From Chloroflexota bacterium (GTDB taxonomy: Bacteria; Chloroflexota; Anaerolineae; B4-G1; SLSP01): a DNA stretch of 64,000 bases. The stretch is taken from positions 1-64,000 of the forward strand of contig JAKQHY010000081.1 of assembly GCA_029555965.1 (NCBI GenBank). Reading direction: 5' to 3'. How positions within the stretch are numbered: position 1 is the first letter of the stretch; each line of letters begins with the position of its first letter. Both the position numbers and the translations under genes were made by a program. Of this stretch, positions 39,523 to 47,880 are shown in pieces. Below the pieces are notes generated by a model. The model was not told where the DNA came from. It saw nothing but the letters and a program-made list of their open reading frames with translations, and did no database searches.

Positions 39523-40506
39523 TTACCCTCCCCGCTTCAAGAATTTCTGCGCGGTAGCGATGACCGTCTGGCGCAAGGGCCGGTAATCCACCCCGGCCTG
39601 CTCCATCCCCAGGAGCACTCCGCCGACGACCGGCGGCGCAGTGAGGCGCACCGCCCGCGCGCCCGGCGCCACAACCTGCACCGTCGCCATCAGCGTCTCG
39701 CCCAGGGCCGGGCTGCCCTTGAACAGGCTGCCGATTTGCACGACCTCAAAATTCAGCGCCTCAAAGTGCAGTTGGCGGATGACGCCGATGACGAGGCTGC
39801 CCAACTCCCGTCCCGCCCAGCGGATGAGGTCTTGCGCTGCCATGTCGCCCGCTTCTGCCGTTTGGAACACCAGCGGGGCCGCCGCCGATCCCAGCGTGTA
39901 GCGATGCAGGTACAGCCCTTCCAGCAAGTCCTCCGCATCGGTGGCGCCGACGTGCGCTCTGAAGACCTCGGTGAGGCGCGTGGCCGGGCCGCGCCGCGTC
40001 CACGCTAGCGCGACGGCCTGCACTGCCGCGTTCACCAGGTCGCTGCCGCCCGCGTACTCGGCGAACATCACGCCGCCGCCGGTGACGCGCCCCTCGCGTC
40101 CCTCGCGGTCGCGCCCGTAGCAGTTGCTCCCCGTGCCGGCGACGACGCCCACGCCCCAGCCCTCCGTCGCCCCGGCCATCAGCCCGATGAGCGTGTCGTT
40201 GACCAACCCGCACGGCGCGGAAAGGCCGAGTCCGCCGATGATCTCCATATGCCGATCCCACAGGCACGGCCAATCGTACCCGGCGATGCCGAAGCCCGCC
40301 CCGGCGATAGCCGCTTTGGGGATGCCGGCGGAAGCGACCGCCTGTTCGGCTACAATGTGCAGCACCGCTTGCAGTCCTTCCCAATCCACGACTTCGTAAC
40401 TGCCCGGCCCGGCCAGCCCAAAGCCGACGACCTGCCCGGTCTCATCCGCCAGCAAAGCGTGGCTCTTCGTCGCGCCAATGTCTACACCAAGAAAATAATG
40501 GGTCAT
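39523..40506 (-). CDS. BadF/BadG-type sugar kinase (N-acetylglucosamine kinase-like)
   Basis: 327 residues; GGAG before the ATG. ASKHA-fold phosphate loops: LGVDIGATKSHALLADETGQ, then VNDTLIGLMAGATEGWGVGV, VVAGTGSNCYGRDREGREGR and EYAGGSDLVNAAVQAVALA. The BadF/BadG/BcrA family includes eukaryote-like GlcNAc kinase NAGK, and the G-T-G-S-N motif and size (about 330) favour an amino-sugar kinase. It lies 101 bases downstream of the GH4 gene on the same strand, a pairing that fits uptake and breakdown of a disaccharide. The spacer holds a GA-rich repeat. Confidence 0.82.
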   Translation of the reverse strand: MTHYFLGVDIGATKSHALLADETGQVVGFGLAGPGSYEVVDWEGLQAVLHIVAEQAVASAGIPKAAIAGAGFGIAGYDWPCLWDRHMEIIGGLGLSAPCGLVNDTLIGLMAGATEGWGVGVVAGTGSNCYGRDREGREGRVTGGGVMFAEYAGGSDLVNAAVQAVALAWTRRGPATRLTEVFRAHVGATDAEDLLEGLYLHRYTLGSAAAPLVFQTAEAGDMAAQDLIRWAGRELGSLVIGVIRQLHFEALNFEVVQIGSLFKGSPALGETLMATVQVVAPGARAVRLTAPPVVGGVLLGMEQAGVDYRPLRQTVIATAQKFLKRGG

Positions 40507-40524
40507 TGTTGTGCTCCATAAAAT

Positions 40525-40605
40525 GTGAGGGAGAGAGGGGGAGAGGGGGGGAGCAGGGGAAATTTTGTCTCCCCCTCTCCTTGTCTCCCCCTCTCCCCCT
40601 CACTT
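40525..40605. repeat. GA-rich intergenic repeat with inverted halves
   Basis: gagagagggggagagggggg faces tctccccctctccccctcac around gcaggggaaattttgtctcc. On the minus strand, 23 bases (about 40577-40599) are identical to a stretch inside the ABC-F gene at about 49656-49678. A related run lies at 58021-58045. Confidence 0.75.
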
Positions 40606-40607
40606 GG

Positions 40608-41900
40608 TCACTTCCAGAACTGCGGCAGATACGCCCGGTTGGTTTCCAGCATGTCGTCCAGCACGGCCTGGACTTTGTCCGCTGACGGCCCCAACGGGTG
40701 GACGAGAAGGGCTTGATAGGCGGCGTCACGGTCGCCGTGGACGGCGGCGGCGACGGTCAGCAGTTCGTAGGATTTCACGGCGGCCAGCAGGCCGAAGCAG
40801 ACCGGCGGCAGCGGCGCGGCGGGCAGCGGGGTGATTCCGGCGCGTCCGACGCGGCAGGGCAGCTCCAGCACCCAATCCGCCGGCCAGCCGGGGACCGCGC
40901 CGCCGTGCGGGACGTTGACCACGTGAACCTCGTTCAGGTCGTTATAGTGCGCGTTGAGCAGTTGCGTCGCCACGGTGGAGTAGTACGCGCCGCCGCGCTC
41001 CATCAGGCCCTCCGGCGGTGCGGCGCGATCTGGTTCCGCGTATTGCGCCAGCAGCTTTTCCTCAATCGCGGCTACCTGCTCGGCGCGGGAGGGCGGCCAC
41101 TGATCCTGCGCGGCGCGTTTGCGGGCGGTGTAGTAATAGTATTGCAGGTAGTAGTTGGGAATCATCTTCAGCGTCTCGATCAGGCGGACGTCCCACTCCG
41201 GCGCTTCCTCGGCGCGGAGGTGGTCCAGGGCGGCGATCAGGACTTGCGGCCAGACGTCCACGCCATCCACCGTGAACCCGCGATGCCACGAGAGGTGGTT
41301 GAGTCCCAGGGTGAGCAGTTGCGCGCGTTCTGGCGCGATGGTCTCGCCGGTTTGCGCCTGCAACCCTTTGAGGATGTCCATTTTGGCGTTGATGGCGACG
41401 TTGCAGACGCCCACCGATGGCACGTCGGGCGCGTGGCGCGCGAGGGCTTCCGTGATCAGCCCGGAGGGATTGGTGAAGTTGACCAGCAGCGCGCCGGGCG
41501 CGAGTTCGCGCATGTCGTTGGCGAGGGCGAGGATGACGGGGATGGTGCGCATCGCCTTCGCCATGCCGCCGACGCCGGTGGTCTCTTGCCCAATGAGGCC
41601 GTGACGGTGGCCGAGGTACTCGTCGCCCCGGCGGGCCGCCATCATCCCCACGCGCAATTGGGTGGTGACGTATTGCGCGCCGCGCACCGCCTCGCGCTGG
41701 TCGGTGGTCAGGTGGACGGTGAAGGGCGCGCCTTTTGCCGCTGTCATCCGCTGCGCGAAGCCGCCAACGACGTCCAGCCGCGCCGGATCAACGTCCATCA
41801 GCCAGAGTTCGGTGAGTGGCAGTGAGCCAACGCGCTCCAAAAAGCCGTTGATCAATTCCGGCGTATAGGTTGAGCCTCCGCCGATAACCGCGATTTTCAT
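40608..41900 (-). CDS. Family 4 glycosidase (6-phospho-beta-glucosidase-like)
   Basis: 430 residues; GGAGG before the [23 protein letters not shown] is the NAD+-binding loop with the GH4 S-T-Y-T motif; [40 protein letters not shown] and [15 protein letters not shown] (N144) follow. C166 (SVGVCNV) and H202 (GLNHLSW) are the Mn2+-binding Cys-His pair. GH4 enzymes oxidise C3 with NAD+ and eliminate the glycoside. The C-G pattern around 166 and length suit the 6-phospho-beta-glucosidase branch, but without a PTS nearby the substrate may not be phosphorylated. Two-gene unit with the sugar kinase. Confidence 0.88.
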   Translation of the reverse strand: MKIAVIGGGSTYTPELINGFLERVGSLPLTELWLMDVDPARLDVVGGFAQRMTAAKGAPFTVHLTTDQREAVRGAQYVTTQLRVGMMAARRGDEYLGHRHGLIGQETTGVGGMAKAMRTIPVILALANDMRELAPGALLVNFTNPSGLITEALARHAPDVPSVGVCNVAINAKMDILKGLQAQTGETIAPERAQLLTLGLNHLSWHRGFTVDGVDVWPQVLIAALDHLRAEEAPEWDVRLIETLKMIPNYYLQYYYYTARKRAAQDQWPPSRAEQVAAIEEKLLAQYAEPDRAAPPEGLMERGGAYYSTVATQLLNAHYNDLNEVHVVNVPHGGAVPGWPADWVLELPCRVGRAGITPLPAAPLPPVCFGLLAAVKSYELLTVAAAVHGDRDAAYQALLVHPLGPSADKVQAVLDDMLETNRAYLPQFWK

Positions 41901-41952
41901 GGTTGCCTCCTGAAAAATAACAGGATTTTCGGAATGATAGGATTGGAGAAAC

Positions 41953-41969
41953 TCCGTTCAATCCGTTGA
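41953..41969. repeat. CAACGGATTGAACGGA repeat, reverse copy
   Basis: tccgttcaatccgttga is the exact reverse complement of the 9455 and 58825 copies; lies upstream of the GH4 gene next to an aataacaggatt unit like that before 3665. Confidence 0.7.
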
Positions 41970-42042
41970 GAGATCGGCATCACTTGGATTCAGTTGACTT
42001 CACTTATAGTCGCAAGTGTGAAATTTGTCAACGGTTTGACAG

Positions 42043-42227
42043 CAGGGCTTTATCATTCTCGTTGCCCCACGCTTACCGGGCAGATTTTGCGGCTGAAGCC
42101 GCCGGTAAAAAGGCGGTTTTGTGGTGACGGGCCACCGCCCGTCACCACAAAACCCCTTTAAGAATCACGGCTTTAGCCGTCTCCTGTATCGCGGCGCACC
42201 ATCCGGCGGGAGAATGATAAGACCCTG
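42043..42227. mobile_element. Palindromic MITE-like element, copy B
   Basis: 185 bp. Ends cagggctttatcattctc (42043-42060) and gagaatgataagaccctg (42210-42227) pair at 16 of 18. Both flanks carry ggtttgacag (42033-42042 and 42228-42237), a clean 10-bp target duplication. Core hairpins: gcggctgaagccgc (42089-42102), a long stem (42115-42154, with gtgacgggc... and gcccgtcac) and acggctttagccgt (42167-42180). Noncoding; lies between the divergent GH4 and 42296 genes. Confidence 0.82.
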
Positions 42228-42295
42228 GGTTTGACAGTTTTCCAGGTTGGTAGTAAGTTACAGTCATCAAATCAGCGGGGGTAAGAAACGTGGTT

Positions 42296-42670
42296 ATGAT
42301 AATCGAGATATTTTCTATGTTGTTGCTGGGGTGGGTCGCGTTCGGGGCGGTCGGACGCTCGATGGAAAGTGGGGAGTGGGAAGGTTTTGTGATGTTTGGG
42401 CGGGGTGGGGATAGCTTCAAACCCTGCGGTTCCCGCGAGACGTGGTGGATCAAGGTGAAGGGATTCAGTCGGGCGCTGGATGAGCTGCGGGCGCAGTACA
42501 ACGAGATTGCCGAACACCCGTATGATCCGGTTTATCTCCGCATCAGCGGCGAGGTCAGCAAGAAGGGACAGTTTGGCCCCTTGGGATCGTATCAGCGCGT
42601 GGTCTATGTGGAGGAAGTGTTAGAGGTGCGCACGCGGCAGGATAACGACTGCCGCAAGCGGCGCGTGTAG
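42296..42670 (+). CDS. Small conserved protein with N-terminal hydrophobic segment
   Basis: 124 residues from the ATG at 42296 (a GTG two codons earlier is possible; GGGGG lies upstream). Hydrophobic residues 2-15 then a soluble domain: GEWEGFVMFGRGGDSFKPCG, TWWIKVKGFSRALDELR, YDPVYLRISGEVSKKGQFGP and RVVYVEEVLEVR. The F-x-P-C-G-S-x-x-x-W-W pattern recalls a beta-barrel domain in small envelope lipoproteins (NlpE/META-like); here no lipobox Cys is present. Probably exported or membrane-anchored; function unknown. Followed by a strong terminator. Confidence 0.55.
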   Translation: MIIEIFSMLLLGWVAFGAVGRSMESGEWEGFVMFGRGGDSFKPCGSRETWWIKVKGFSRALDELRAQYNEIAEHPYDPVYLRISGEVSKKGQFGPLGSYQRVVYVEEVLEVRTRQDNDCRKRRV

Positions 42671-42686
42671 GCTGGAGGACAATGAG

Positions 42687-42713
42687 AAAGCCCCGGATTT
42701 CCGGGGCTTTTTT
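42687..42713. terminator. Bidirectional intrinsic terminator
   Basis: aaagccccggatttccggggcttttttag: stem AAAGCCCCGG/CCGGGGCTTT, loop ATTT, T run on the plus strand and a shorter AAAG/T side on the minus. It separates the convergent genes ending at 42670 (+) and 42712 (-). Confidence 0.88.
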
Positions 42714-43758
42714 AGTCTTTTTCGGCGCGAAGGGGAGCAATGAGGCCAAATTTGATGTCGTCCGGTGGCGTGGCGCGGGTCACGATTTCCGGCCACAGTT
42801 CCAGCGGCGGGGTGGCGATCAGGGCGGTGGAGAGGCGGAGGGTGTTCAGGTCGTCGTGCAGGTAGGGGCGCTGCCCGCAGTGGAGGGCGTCGCAGGATTG
42901 GCGGAGACCCGGCCCGCATTGCTTCCAGGGGCACAGCCGTCCCAGGTACTCGTGTTGCGGGTCGGCCAGGAACACATCGGCGCTTCGGCTGAAGCTTTGC
43001 GCGTGGCCGCGCAGCTTGCGTCCCAATTCGGCCAGGTCAGGTAGGCGAACGTTGGCGTCAACCGTCACCAGCAGGTCGGCGTCCTGCGGCTCCGGCTTTT
43101 CGGTGGTCAGCGAGCCGATCAGGGCGATGCGCGTCACGCCCGGCAGCTTGCGGGCCGCGCGCACGAACCCCAACACTTCGGCAATGAGCCGCGCTCGGAT
43201 TGTGGAATCGTATCCCGGCGTTCCTTCCGGTTCCCCCCATTCGATCCCCTCGTGGGTCAACCAGGTCTGCACGCGCTGGCGCGCCTGTTCGGCAGAGAAA
43301 CCCAGCCAATGTTTGCGCAGGGTAGGGTGCTCGGCCATCGCGTCCTTAAATTGCCGGAAAGCGCCCTGCCCGCTGATCGCACGCCAAAGCTTTTGACGAA
43401 GGTCTTTGTCTTCGAGGGTGTTGATGAAGGTGTGCATATCGTTGTAGGCGGCGCTGCTGTCGCTTTTGGGGACGTCCAGGTAGCGCGTGAGGTAGCCTTG
43501 TTCGATGGCGTGCGCCTGAAGCAAGGCCTGTTGTCGCCATTCCGGTAAATGCCGTTGTTGAAGGATGTTGGGCATGTTGAAGTGTTCCGGGGCGTTGGGG
43601 TCATAAAATTCTTCGTAGATGGCTTCCAGTTCCCATTGCACCTCGGTCAATGCCATCAACACATGGCCGGTTTCCATATCCAGATAATAGTTGATAGCGT
43701 CGCTGCTGTATTCAAAAGCAGCCAGTAGTGCATCCAAATCCACATAAATTTTGTTCAT
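42712..43758 (-). CDS. UPF0158-nucleotidyltransferase fusion with Cys4 motif
   Basis: 348 residues. Residues 1-175 are a UPF0158 domain (VDLDALLAAFEYSSDAINYY, FINTLEDKDLRQKLWRAISG, GAFRQFKDAMAEHP). Residues 185-345 are a polymerase-beta-type nucleotidyltransferase: G215-S216 with D226-x-D228 (LIGSLTTEKPEPQDADLLV) and the third Asp at D261 (SADVFLAD). After it, C276-x4-C281-x7-C289-x4-C294 looks like a zinc site. Catalytic residues are intact, so nucleotidyl transfer is likely, perhaps onto protein, RNA or a small molecule. UPF0158 has no known role. Ends inside the terminator shared with the convergent gene. Confidence 0.8.
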   Translation of the reverse strand: MNKIYVDLDALLAAFEYSSDAINYYLDMETGHVLMALTEVQWELEAIYEEFYDPNAPEHFNMPNILQQRHLPEWRQQALLQAHAIEQGYLTRYLDVPKSDSSAAYNDMHTFINTLEDKDLRQKLWRAISGQGAFRQFKDAMAEHPTLRKHWLGFSAEQARQRVQTWLTHEGIEWGEPEGTPGYDSTIRARLIAEVLGFVRAARKLPGVTRIALIGSLTTEKPEPQDADLLVTVDANVRLPDLAELGRKLRGHAQSFSRSADVFLADPQHEYLGRLCPWKQCGPGLRQSCDALHCGQRPYLHDDLNTLRLSTALIATPPLELWPEIVTRATPPDDIKFGLIAPLRAEKD

Positions 43759-43767
43759 AGGCTCATT

Positions 43768-45471
43768 TTACTTCCGATTCCCTTTTCCTACCACCACGTC
43801 CTTCTGTCGCTGTTTGCCCCGCAGGTCTTTTTCCACGAACAGGCGCTCGCCGGTGAACGGGTCCATTTCAGTATAGTACATCACGCTGGCATAGGTGGAT
43901 GGGGTGGGGGTGAAGATTTGCACCTGCTCTGGTTGAAGTTTCAGCTCTCGTGTGGCGAAGTCTCTCAACCGCTCCATATCTTCCAGCGTGCAGCCGGGAT
44001 GCGCCGCGATGAGGTAATAGGTGAGAAACTGCTTTTGCCCGGCGGCCTCCGTTTCCCGGTAGAATCGGTCGCGGAAAGCGAGCAGCGGCTTGACGCCAGG
44101 CTTGCCCATCCGCCGCAGCACGTGATGCACCGTATGCTCCGGCGCGATTTTCATCTGCCCGGACGTGTGTCGGGCGACGATCTGGCGCAGGTAGGCGCGC
44201 CCGTGCGCTTTGTCGGCCAGCACCATGTCGTAGCGGATGCCGGAGGCGACGAAGACTTTCTTGACGCCTTCGAGTTGGCCGAGCTTTTGCAATAATGCCA
44301 TTTGATGTTGGTGGTCAATGGGCAACTGCGGGCACGGCTCCGGGTAGAGGCAACGTTTGTGTTCACAGACGCCGTGCTCTTGTTTTTTGGCGCACTCGAA
44401 GCCGTACATGTTCGCCGTCGGGCCGCCCACATCTTGCAGATAGCCCTTGAAATCCGGGCGCCGGGTCAACTGCCGCGCCTCTTTCAAAATCCCCGCCTCG
44501 CTGCGCCAGCGCACCGTGCGCCCCTCGTGGACGGCGATGGCGCAGAAGTTGCACTCGCCGTAGCAGCCCCGGTGCGTGGTCAGCGCAAATTGGATGGTGT
44601 CCTGCGCCCGCACCGCGCCCTGCTGCGCGTAGAACGGATGCACGTCGCGGGTGAAGGGCAGCGCGTACACCGCGTCCAGTTCCGCCTGGGTCAAATACGG
44701 CTGCGGCGGATTCTGCACCAGGTAACGGGTGTCCTGCTGCTGGCATAGCCCTTTGGCCGTGCGCGGATCGGTGTTGCGGTAGAAGGTGTGGAACATCTCA
44801 ATAAAGGCGTGCTTGTCGGCGACGGCGGCGGCGTAGGCGGGCAGCTCTACATAATCCGCCGGTTTTTCCGCCGCAACGTAACACAGACCGCGCACTTGCT
44901 GCGCCCGCGCCAGATCGCCGTCGCGGAGCGCGTCCACCAGTTCCACGATGGCGCGCTCGGCCATCCCGTAGACCAGATAGTCTGCTTTGGCGTCGAAAAG
45001 CAGCGAGCGCCGCACGCTGTCGCTCCAGTAGTCGTAATGGGCGATGCGCCGCAAACTGGCCTCGATCCCGCCGAGGACGATGGGCGCGACGGGCTTGCAG
45101 TGCTGTTTGATCAGGTTCGTGTAGACGATGACGGCGCGATCCGGGCGGCGCGTGTTTTGGCCGCCGGGCGTGTAGTCATCCGATTTGCGGCGCTTCTTCG
45201 TCGCCGTGTAGTTGGCAACCATCGAGTCAATGCTGCCGCCGGTGACGCCCCAGAACAGGCGCGGCGTCCCCAGGCGCGTGATGTCGTCCGCGCTGTGGAT
45301 GTCCGGCTGCGCGATCACGCCTACGCGGTAGCCCGCGTCCGCCAGCACCCGTCCCATCACCGCTACGCCGATGAAGGGGCTGTCAATGTAAGCGTCGCCG
45401 GTGACGAGGATGACATCCAGCGCATCCCAGCCGAGCGTCGTTAATTCTTGGGGGGTGGTCGGTAGGAACAT
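43768..45471 (-). CDS. YgiQ-family radical SAM protein
   Basis: 567 residues. N-terminal domain with GWDALDVILVTGDAYIDSPF, the hallmark UPF0313/YgiQ opening, and RLFWGVTGGSIDSMVANYTA, KRRKSDDYTPGG. The radical SAM cluster is C303-x3-C307-x2-C310 (HRGCYGECNFCAI). VGGPTANMYGFECAKKQEHG is the conserved YgiQ block, and the C-terminal basic tail is typical. Needs [4Fe-4S] and SAM; the reaction is not known. Nine bases after the stop of this gene lies the start of the UPF0158 fusion, so the two are probably co-transcribed. Confidence 0.93.
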   Translation of the reverse strand: MFLPTTPQELTTLGWDALDVILVTGDAYIDSPFIGVAVMGRVLADAGYRVGVIAQPDIHSADDITRLGTPRLFWGVTGGSIDSMVANYTATKKRRKSDDYTPGGQNTRRPDRAVIVYTNLIKQHCKPVAPIVLGGIEASLRRIAHYDYWSDSVRRSLLFDAKADYLVYGMAERAIVELVDALRDGDLARAQQVRGLCYVAAEKPADYVELPAYAAAVADKHAFIEMFHTFYRNTDPRTAKGLCQQQDTRYLVQNPPQPYLTQAELDAVYALPFTRDVHPFYAQQGAVRAQDTIQFALTTHRGCYGECNFCAIAVHEGRTVRWRSEAGILKEARQLTRRPDFKGYLQDVGGPTANMYGFECAKKQEHGVCEHKRCLYPEPCPQLPIDHQHQMALLQKLGQLEGVKKVFVASGIRYDMVLADKAHGRAYLRQIVARHTSGQMKIAPEHTVHHVLRRMGKPGVKPLLAFRDRFYRETEAAGQKQFLTYYLIAAHPGCTLEDMERLRDFATRELKLQPEQVQIFTPTPSTYASVMYYTEMDPFTGERLFVEKDLRGKQRQKDVVVGKGNRK

Positions 45472-45497
45472 GACTTCAGTATCGAGACTATGAATGG

Positions 45498-45566
45498 AAC
45501 GCAGATTTGCGCAGATGGACGCAGATAAAATTTAAAAAATCCGCGTTCATCCGCGTTTATCCGCGT
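45498..45566. repeat. Intergenic inverted repeat of gcagat / atccgc units
   Basis: aacgcagatttgcgcagatg faces atccgcgttcatccgcgttt; separates the YgiQ and acyltransferase genes. This kind of periodic inverted unit is widespread in bacterial spacers. Confidence 0.6.
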
Positions 45567-45575
45567 CCTGATTTT

Positions 45576-46328
45576 TTAGCGTTGCAGATTGTTAGCCTCT
45601 GGTCTATCAAATCGCAGATAGGTCTGCGTGGCGTTGTCCAGATTGGCGTAGACGCCCCGGTATTCCGGCGGGAGTAGCGCGGCGATCTGGTACATCATCT
45701 CGTCGGTGATTTGCTGGCGCACGGCGCGGGTCACTTTAACGTCGTTGGTTTCTATTCGGAAAGGCTCGCCCACGGCGATGTGATACTCCGTCCGGCGCAG
45801 GCGTTTGATGTTCTCCGCGAACTTTTCCCCGCCGTAGCAGGCGACCGGCACCACCCGCGCGCCGGTGCGCTGCGCGAGCATCACCACGCCGGGCTTCCCG
45901 GCTTGTAGGTAGCCGTCATGACTGCGCGTGCCCTCCGGCGCGATGAAGAGGATGCGGCCTTGTTCCAGGGCTTCGATGCCCCGTCGTAGCGCCGTCAGGT
46001 CTACCTCCTCGCGGTTGATGGGGATGACGTCCCACACGCTAAACAGGATGCGATAAAACCAGATTTTCCAGTTTTCTTCTTTGGAAAAACCGATCCCCAG
46101 ATCGCTGGGCACACGGGGATAGATCATCGGCAGTTCCAGGAAGTTGACGTGGTTGGAGATGACGATGAGCGGCCCGACCAGCGGGACTTTGTTGAGCTGA
46201 TCCGCGTCCACTTTGCAGATGATGTTGGTGAGAAGTTTGATGATCTGATTAAAAACTACTCGAACCACCTTTTTCCCTGGCGGCAAAAAGCGTTGGGGGT
46301 TGACCAGTGTGGCGGCGTTTTCGGTCAT
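45576..46328 (-). CDS. 1-acylglycerol-3-phosphate acyltransferase-like (PlsC family)
   Basis: 250 residues from the ATG at 46326-46328 (GGAG upstream). Motif I is normally N-H-x4-D; here it reads SNHVNFLELP, so the acid is Glu (H-x4-E). Motif II region WKIWFYRILFSVWDVIPINR, motif III FIAPEGTRSHDGYLQAGKPG (E-G-T-R), motif IV VVPVACYGGEKF. The family transfers acyl chains to lysophosphatidate in phospholipid synthesis; the Glu substitution may alter activity or define a subfamily. One amphipathic or membrane-associated N-terminal segment (VVRVVFNQIIKLLTNIICKV). Confidence 0.85.
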   Translation of the reverse strand: MTENAATLVNPQRFLPPGKKVVRVVFNQIIKLLTNIICKVDADQLNKVPLVGPLIVISNHVNFLELPMIYPRVPSDLGIGFSKEENWKIWFYRILFSVWDVIPINREEVDLTALRRGIEALEQGRILFIAPEGTRSHDGYLQAGKPGVVMLAQRTGARVVPVACYGGEKFAENIKRLRRTEYHIAVGEPFRIETNDVKVTRAVRQQITDEMMYQIAALLPPEYRGVYANLDNATQTYLRFDRPEANNLQR

Positions 46329-46404
46329 GGTATTCTCCAAACTTTTATGATGCGTGAGGTGTGAAACATGAAAGGCGAGGTCGGCATACTCAAACTCTCA
46401 CGTT

Positions 46405-47115
46405 TCATAAAATAGCTTTTTGTAACACTGTCACCAAGTCGCGCAGCTCCCCACGATAGGTGGGCGTTGGGACGCCGGCTTCTATTTCCGTCGCCGGGCC
46501 GGGCACCAGGAATGTGGAACAGCCCAGTTCCGCCGCGACCATATCCATCTCCTCGTCGCCTATGATGAGCGCCTCTTCCGGCGCGCAAGCCAGTTCGTCC
46601 AGAATTTCGGTGAAGTAGCGCAGGTCGGGCTTGGCGAAGTGGCTGTTTTCGTAGTGCGTCACCTTTTGGTAGGGGAAGTTGTCCACGTCCGCCCAGGCCA
46701 TACGTTGGCGGGTGGCGATCTCCGGGAAGTAGGGGTTGGTGGCGATGACCACGGTGTACCCCAGGTCGAAGGCGGCTTGCACGACGCCGCGCGCTTCCGG
46801 CTTGCGGCGCGTGTAGCGGCGCAGTTTGGGGAATTCGTGTTCATAGAAGTGCATAATGGCCGGTTCCAACGTTTCGCGCGGCGTCCCAACGTAGGGATAG
46901 AAGACGTCCGCAAAAACCGCTTCATTGGTGCGTTGCCCGTCGTTGCGGCTGACCGCGTCGGATCCGGCCAGGATGCCTTTCACCACCCGCTCCGGCGGCG
47001 CGAGGTGCGCCACGCTGGCCGACAACGCGCTGAGGTACGGCGGCAGGAAATCGCGCCGCATATCGTACTCCAGCAGCGTGCCGTCAAGATCGAAGAGAAT
47101 GGCTTTGAGGGTCAT
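46405..47115 (-). CDS. HAD-superfamily hydrolase
   Basis: 236 residues. Motif I ILFDLDGTLLEYD (D-x-D-G-T), cap insert, motif II VVIATNPYFPEI, motif III Lys in AKPDLRYFTEIL, motif IV EALIIGDEEMDMVAAELGCS. Complete catalytic set of a subclass I HAD phosphatase. The substrate is unknown. Two bases after the preceding gene stop (CC between TAA and ATG), so it is second in a two-gene unit with the secreted protein at 47118. Confidence 0.87.
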   Translation of the reverse strand: MTLKAILFDLDGTLLEYDMRRDFLPPYLSALSASVAHLAPPERVVKGILAGSDAVSRNDGQRTNEAVFADVFYPYVGTPRETLEPAIMHFYEHEFPKLRRYTRRKPEARGVVQAAFDLGYTVVIATNPYFPEIATRQRMAWADVDNFPYQKVTHYENSHFAKPDLRYFTEILDELACAPEEALIIGDEEMDMVAAELGCSTFLVPGPATEIEAGVPTPTYRGELRDLVTVLQKAIL

Positions 47116-47117
47116 GG

Positions 47118-47783
47118 TTACCGGCGGTAGCCTTCGGCAACAATTTCATCGGATTTGAACGTAACGGCCTCCAGGCACACCTCTGTGGGCCAGTTGTCGC
47201 TCACGATAGTGTCAATTTCCCCTCTGACGAGGAACGCCACCCCAATGCCGTTCACCCGCAACTTTTTCAGCGTGATGACCGGCATACAGCCGGCCGCAGT
47301 GACCTCAATGCTGCCATCCACTTTGAGTTCCTGCCCGTCGATGAAAGGCAGCTCCACGCCGGCCTCCACCAGAGTGTCTCCGTCAATTTTCACCTCAAAG
47401 CTGAGCAAATCCTCCGCCACGTCCACGGTGACGCTGTCCAGCCCCGGCACCTCGCTGTTGTTCTCGGCGATGAGCGTGTTCAACGTCTCTTCGGTGATCA
47501 TCAGGCGCACACTTTGCCCAGCTTCCACCTCGGTTTGCAAGTCCGTAGCGTCCGCCACCGTTTCGATGGTGTATTCCGGCAGATCGCGCAGCGGCGCTTC
47601 CTCGACGACTTCCGGCTCCGGCTCGACGACGCCCAGCCACACCAGCACCGGCCCGATAAGCGGCCATTCTGGGACTGGCGGCAGCAGTTGCGGCTGCGCC
47701 ACTTCGCGCGCGTAGACGGGCGCAGCGCCGGCCAGCAGCGCCACAAAGACCCATAGATTAAACCATTTTGACAAGCGTTTCAT
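47118..47783 (-). CDS. Exported protein of unknown function
   Basis: 221 residues with a signal peptide (WVFVALLAGAAPVYAREVAQ, cleavage near AYA/AREV). A Pro/Glu-rich stretch (VVEPEPEVVEEAPLRDLPEY) precedes a beta-rich domain: SVRLMITEETLNTLIAENNS, LSFEVKIDGDTLVEAGVELP and LKKLRVNGIGVAFLVRGEID. The alternation recalls LmeA/DUF2993-type lipid-binding beta-wrap proteins, but this is only a resemblance. Co-transcribed with the HAD hydrolase. Confidence 0.6.
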   Translation of the reverse strand: MKRLSKWFNLWVFVALLAGAAPVYAREVAQPQLLPPVPEWPLIGPVLVWLGVVEPEPEVVEEAPLRDLPEYTIETVADATDLQTEVEAGQSVRLMITEETLNTLIAENNSEVPGLDSVTVDVAEDLLSFEVKIDGDTLVEAGVELPFIDGQELKVDGSIEVTAAGCMPVITLKKLRVNGIGVAFLVRGEIDTIVSDNWPTEVCLEAVTFKSDEIVAEGYRR

Positions 47784-47809
47784 TTTTATTCTCCGTATTA
47801 TTTTTTCTT

Positions 47810-47872
47810 CAGCAGATTTAGCTGATTCAGCAGATTAAATCCAAAATCTGCTCAATCTGCTTAATCTGCTGA
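47810..47872. repeat. Intergenic inverted repeat of cagcagatt units
   Basis: cagcagatttagctgattca faces aatctgcttaatctgctg; the same family is the inside of the element at 33482-33593. Confidence 0.6.
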
Positions 47873-47880
47873 CAAAACTC

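Noticed and set aside
40698-41825. 375-codon plus-strand frame across the GH4 gene
   Set aside because: Shadow; the GH4 motifs are all on the other strand.
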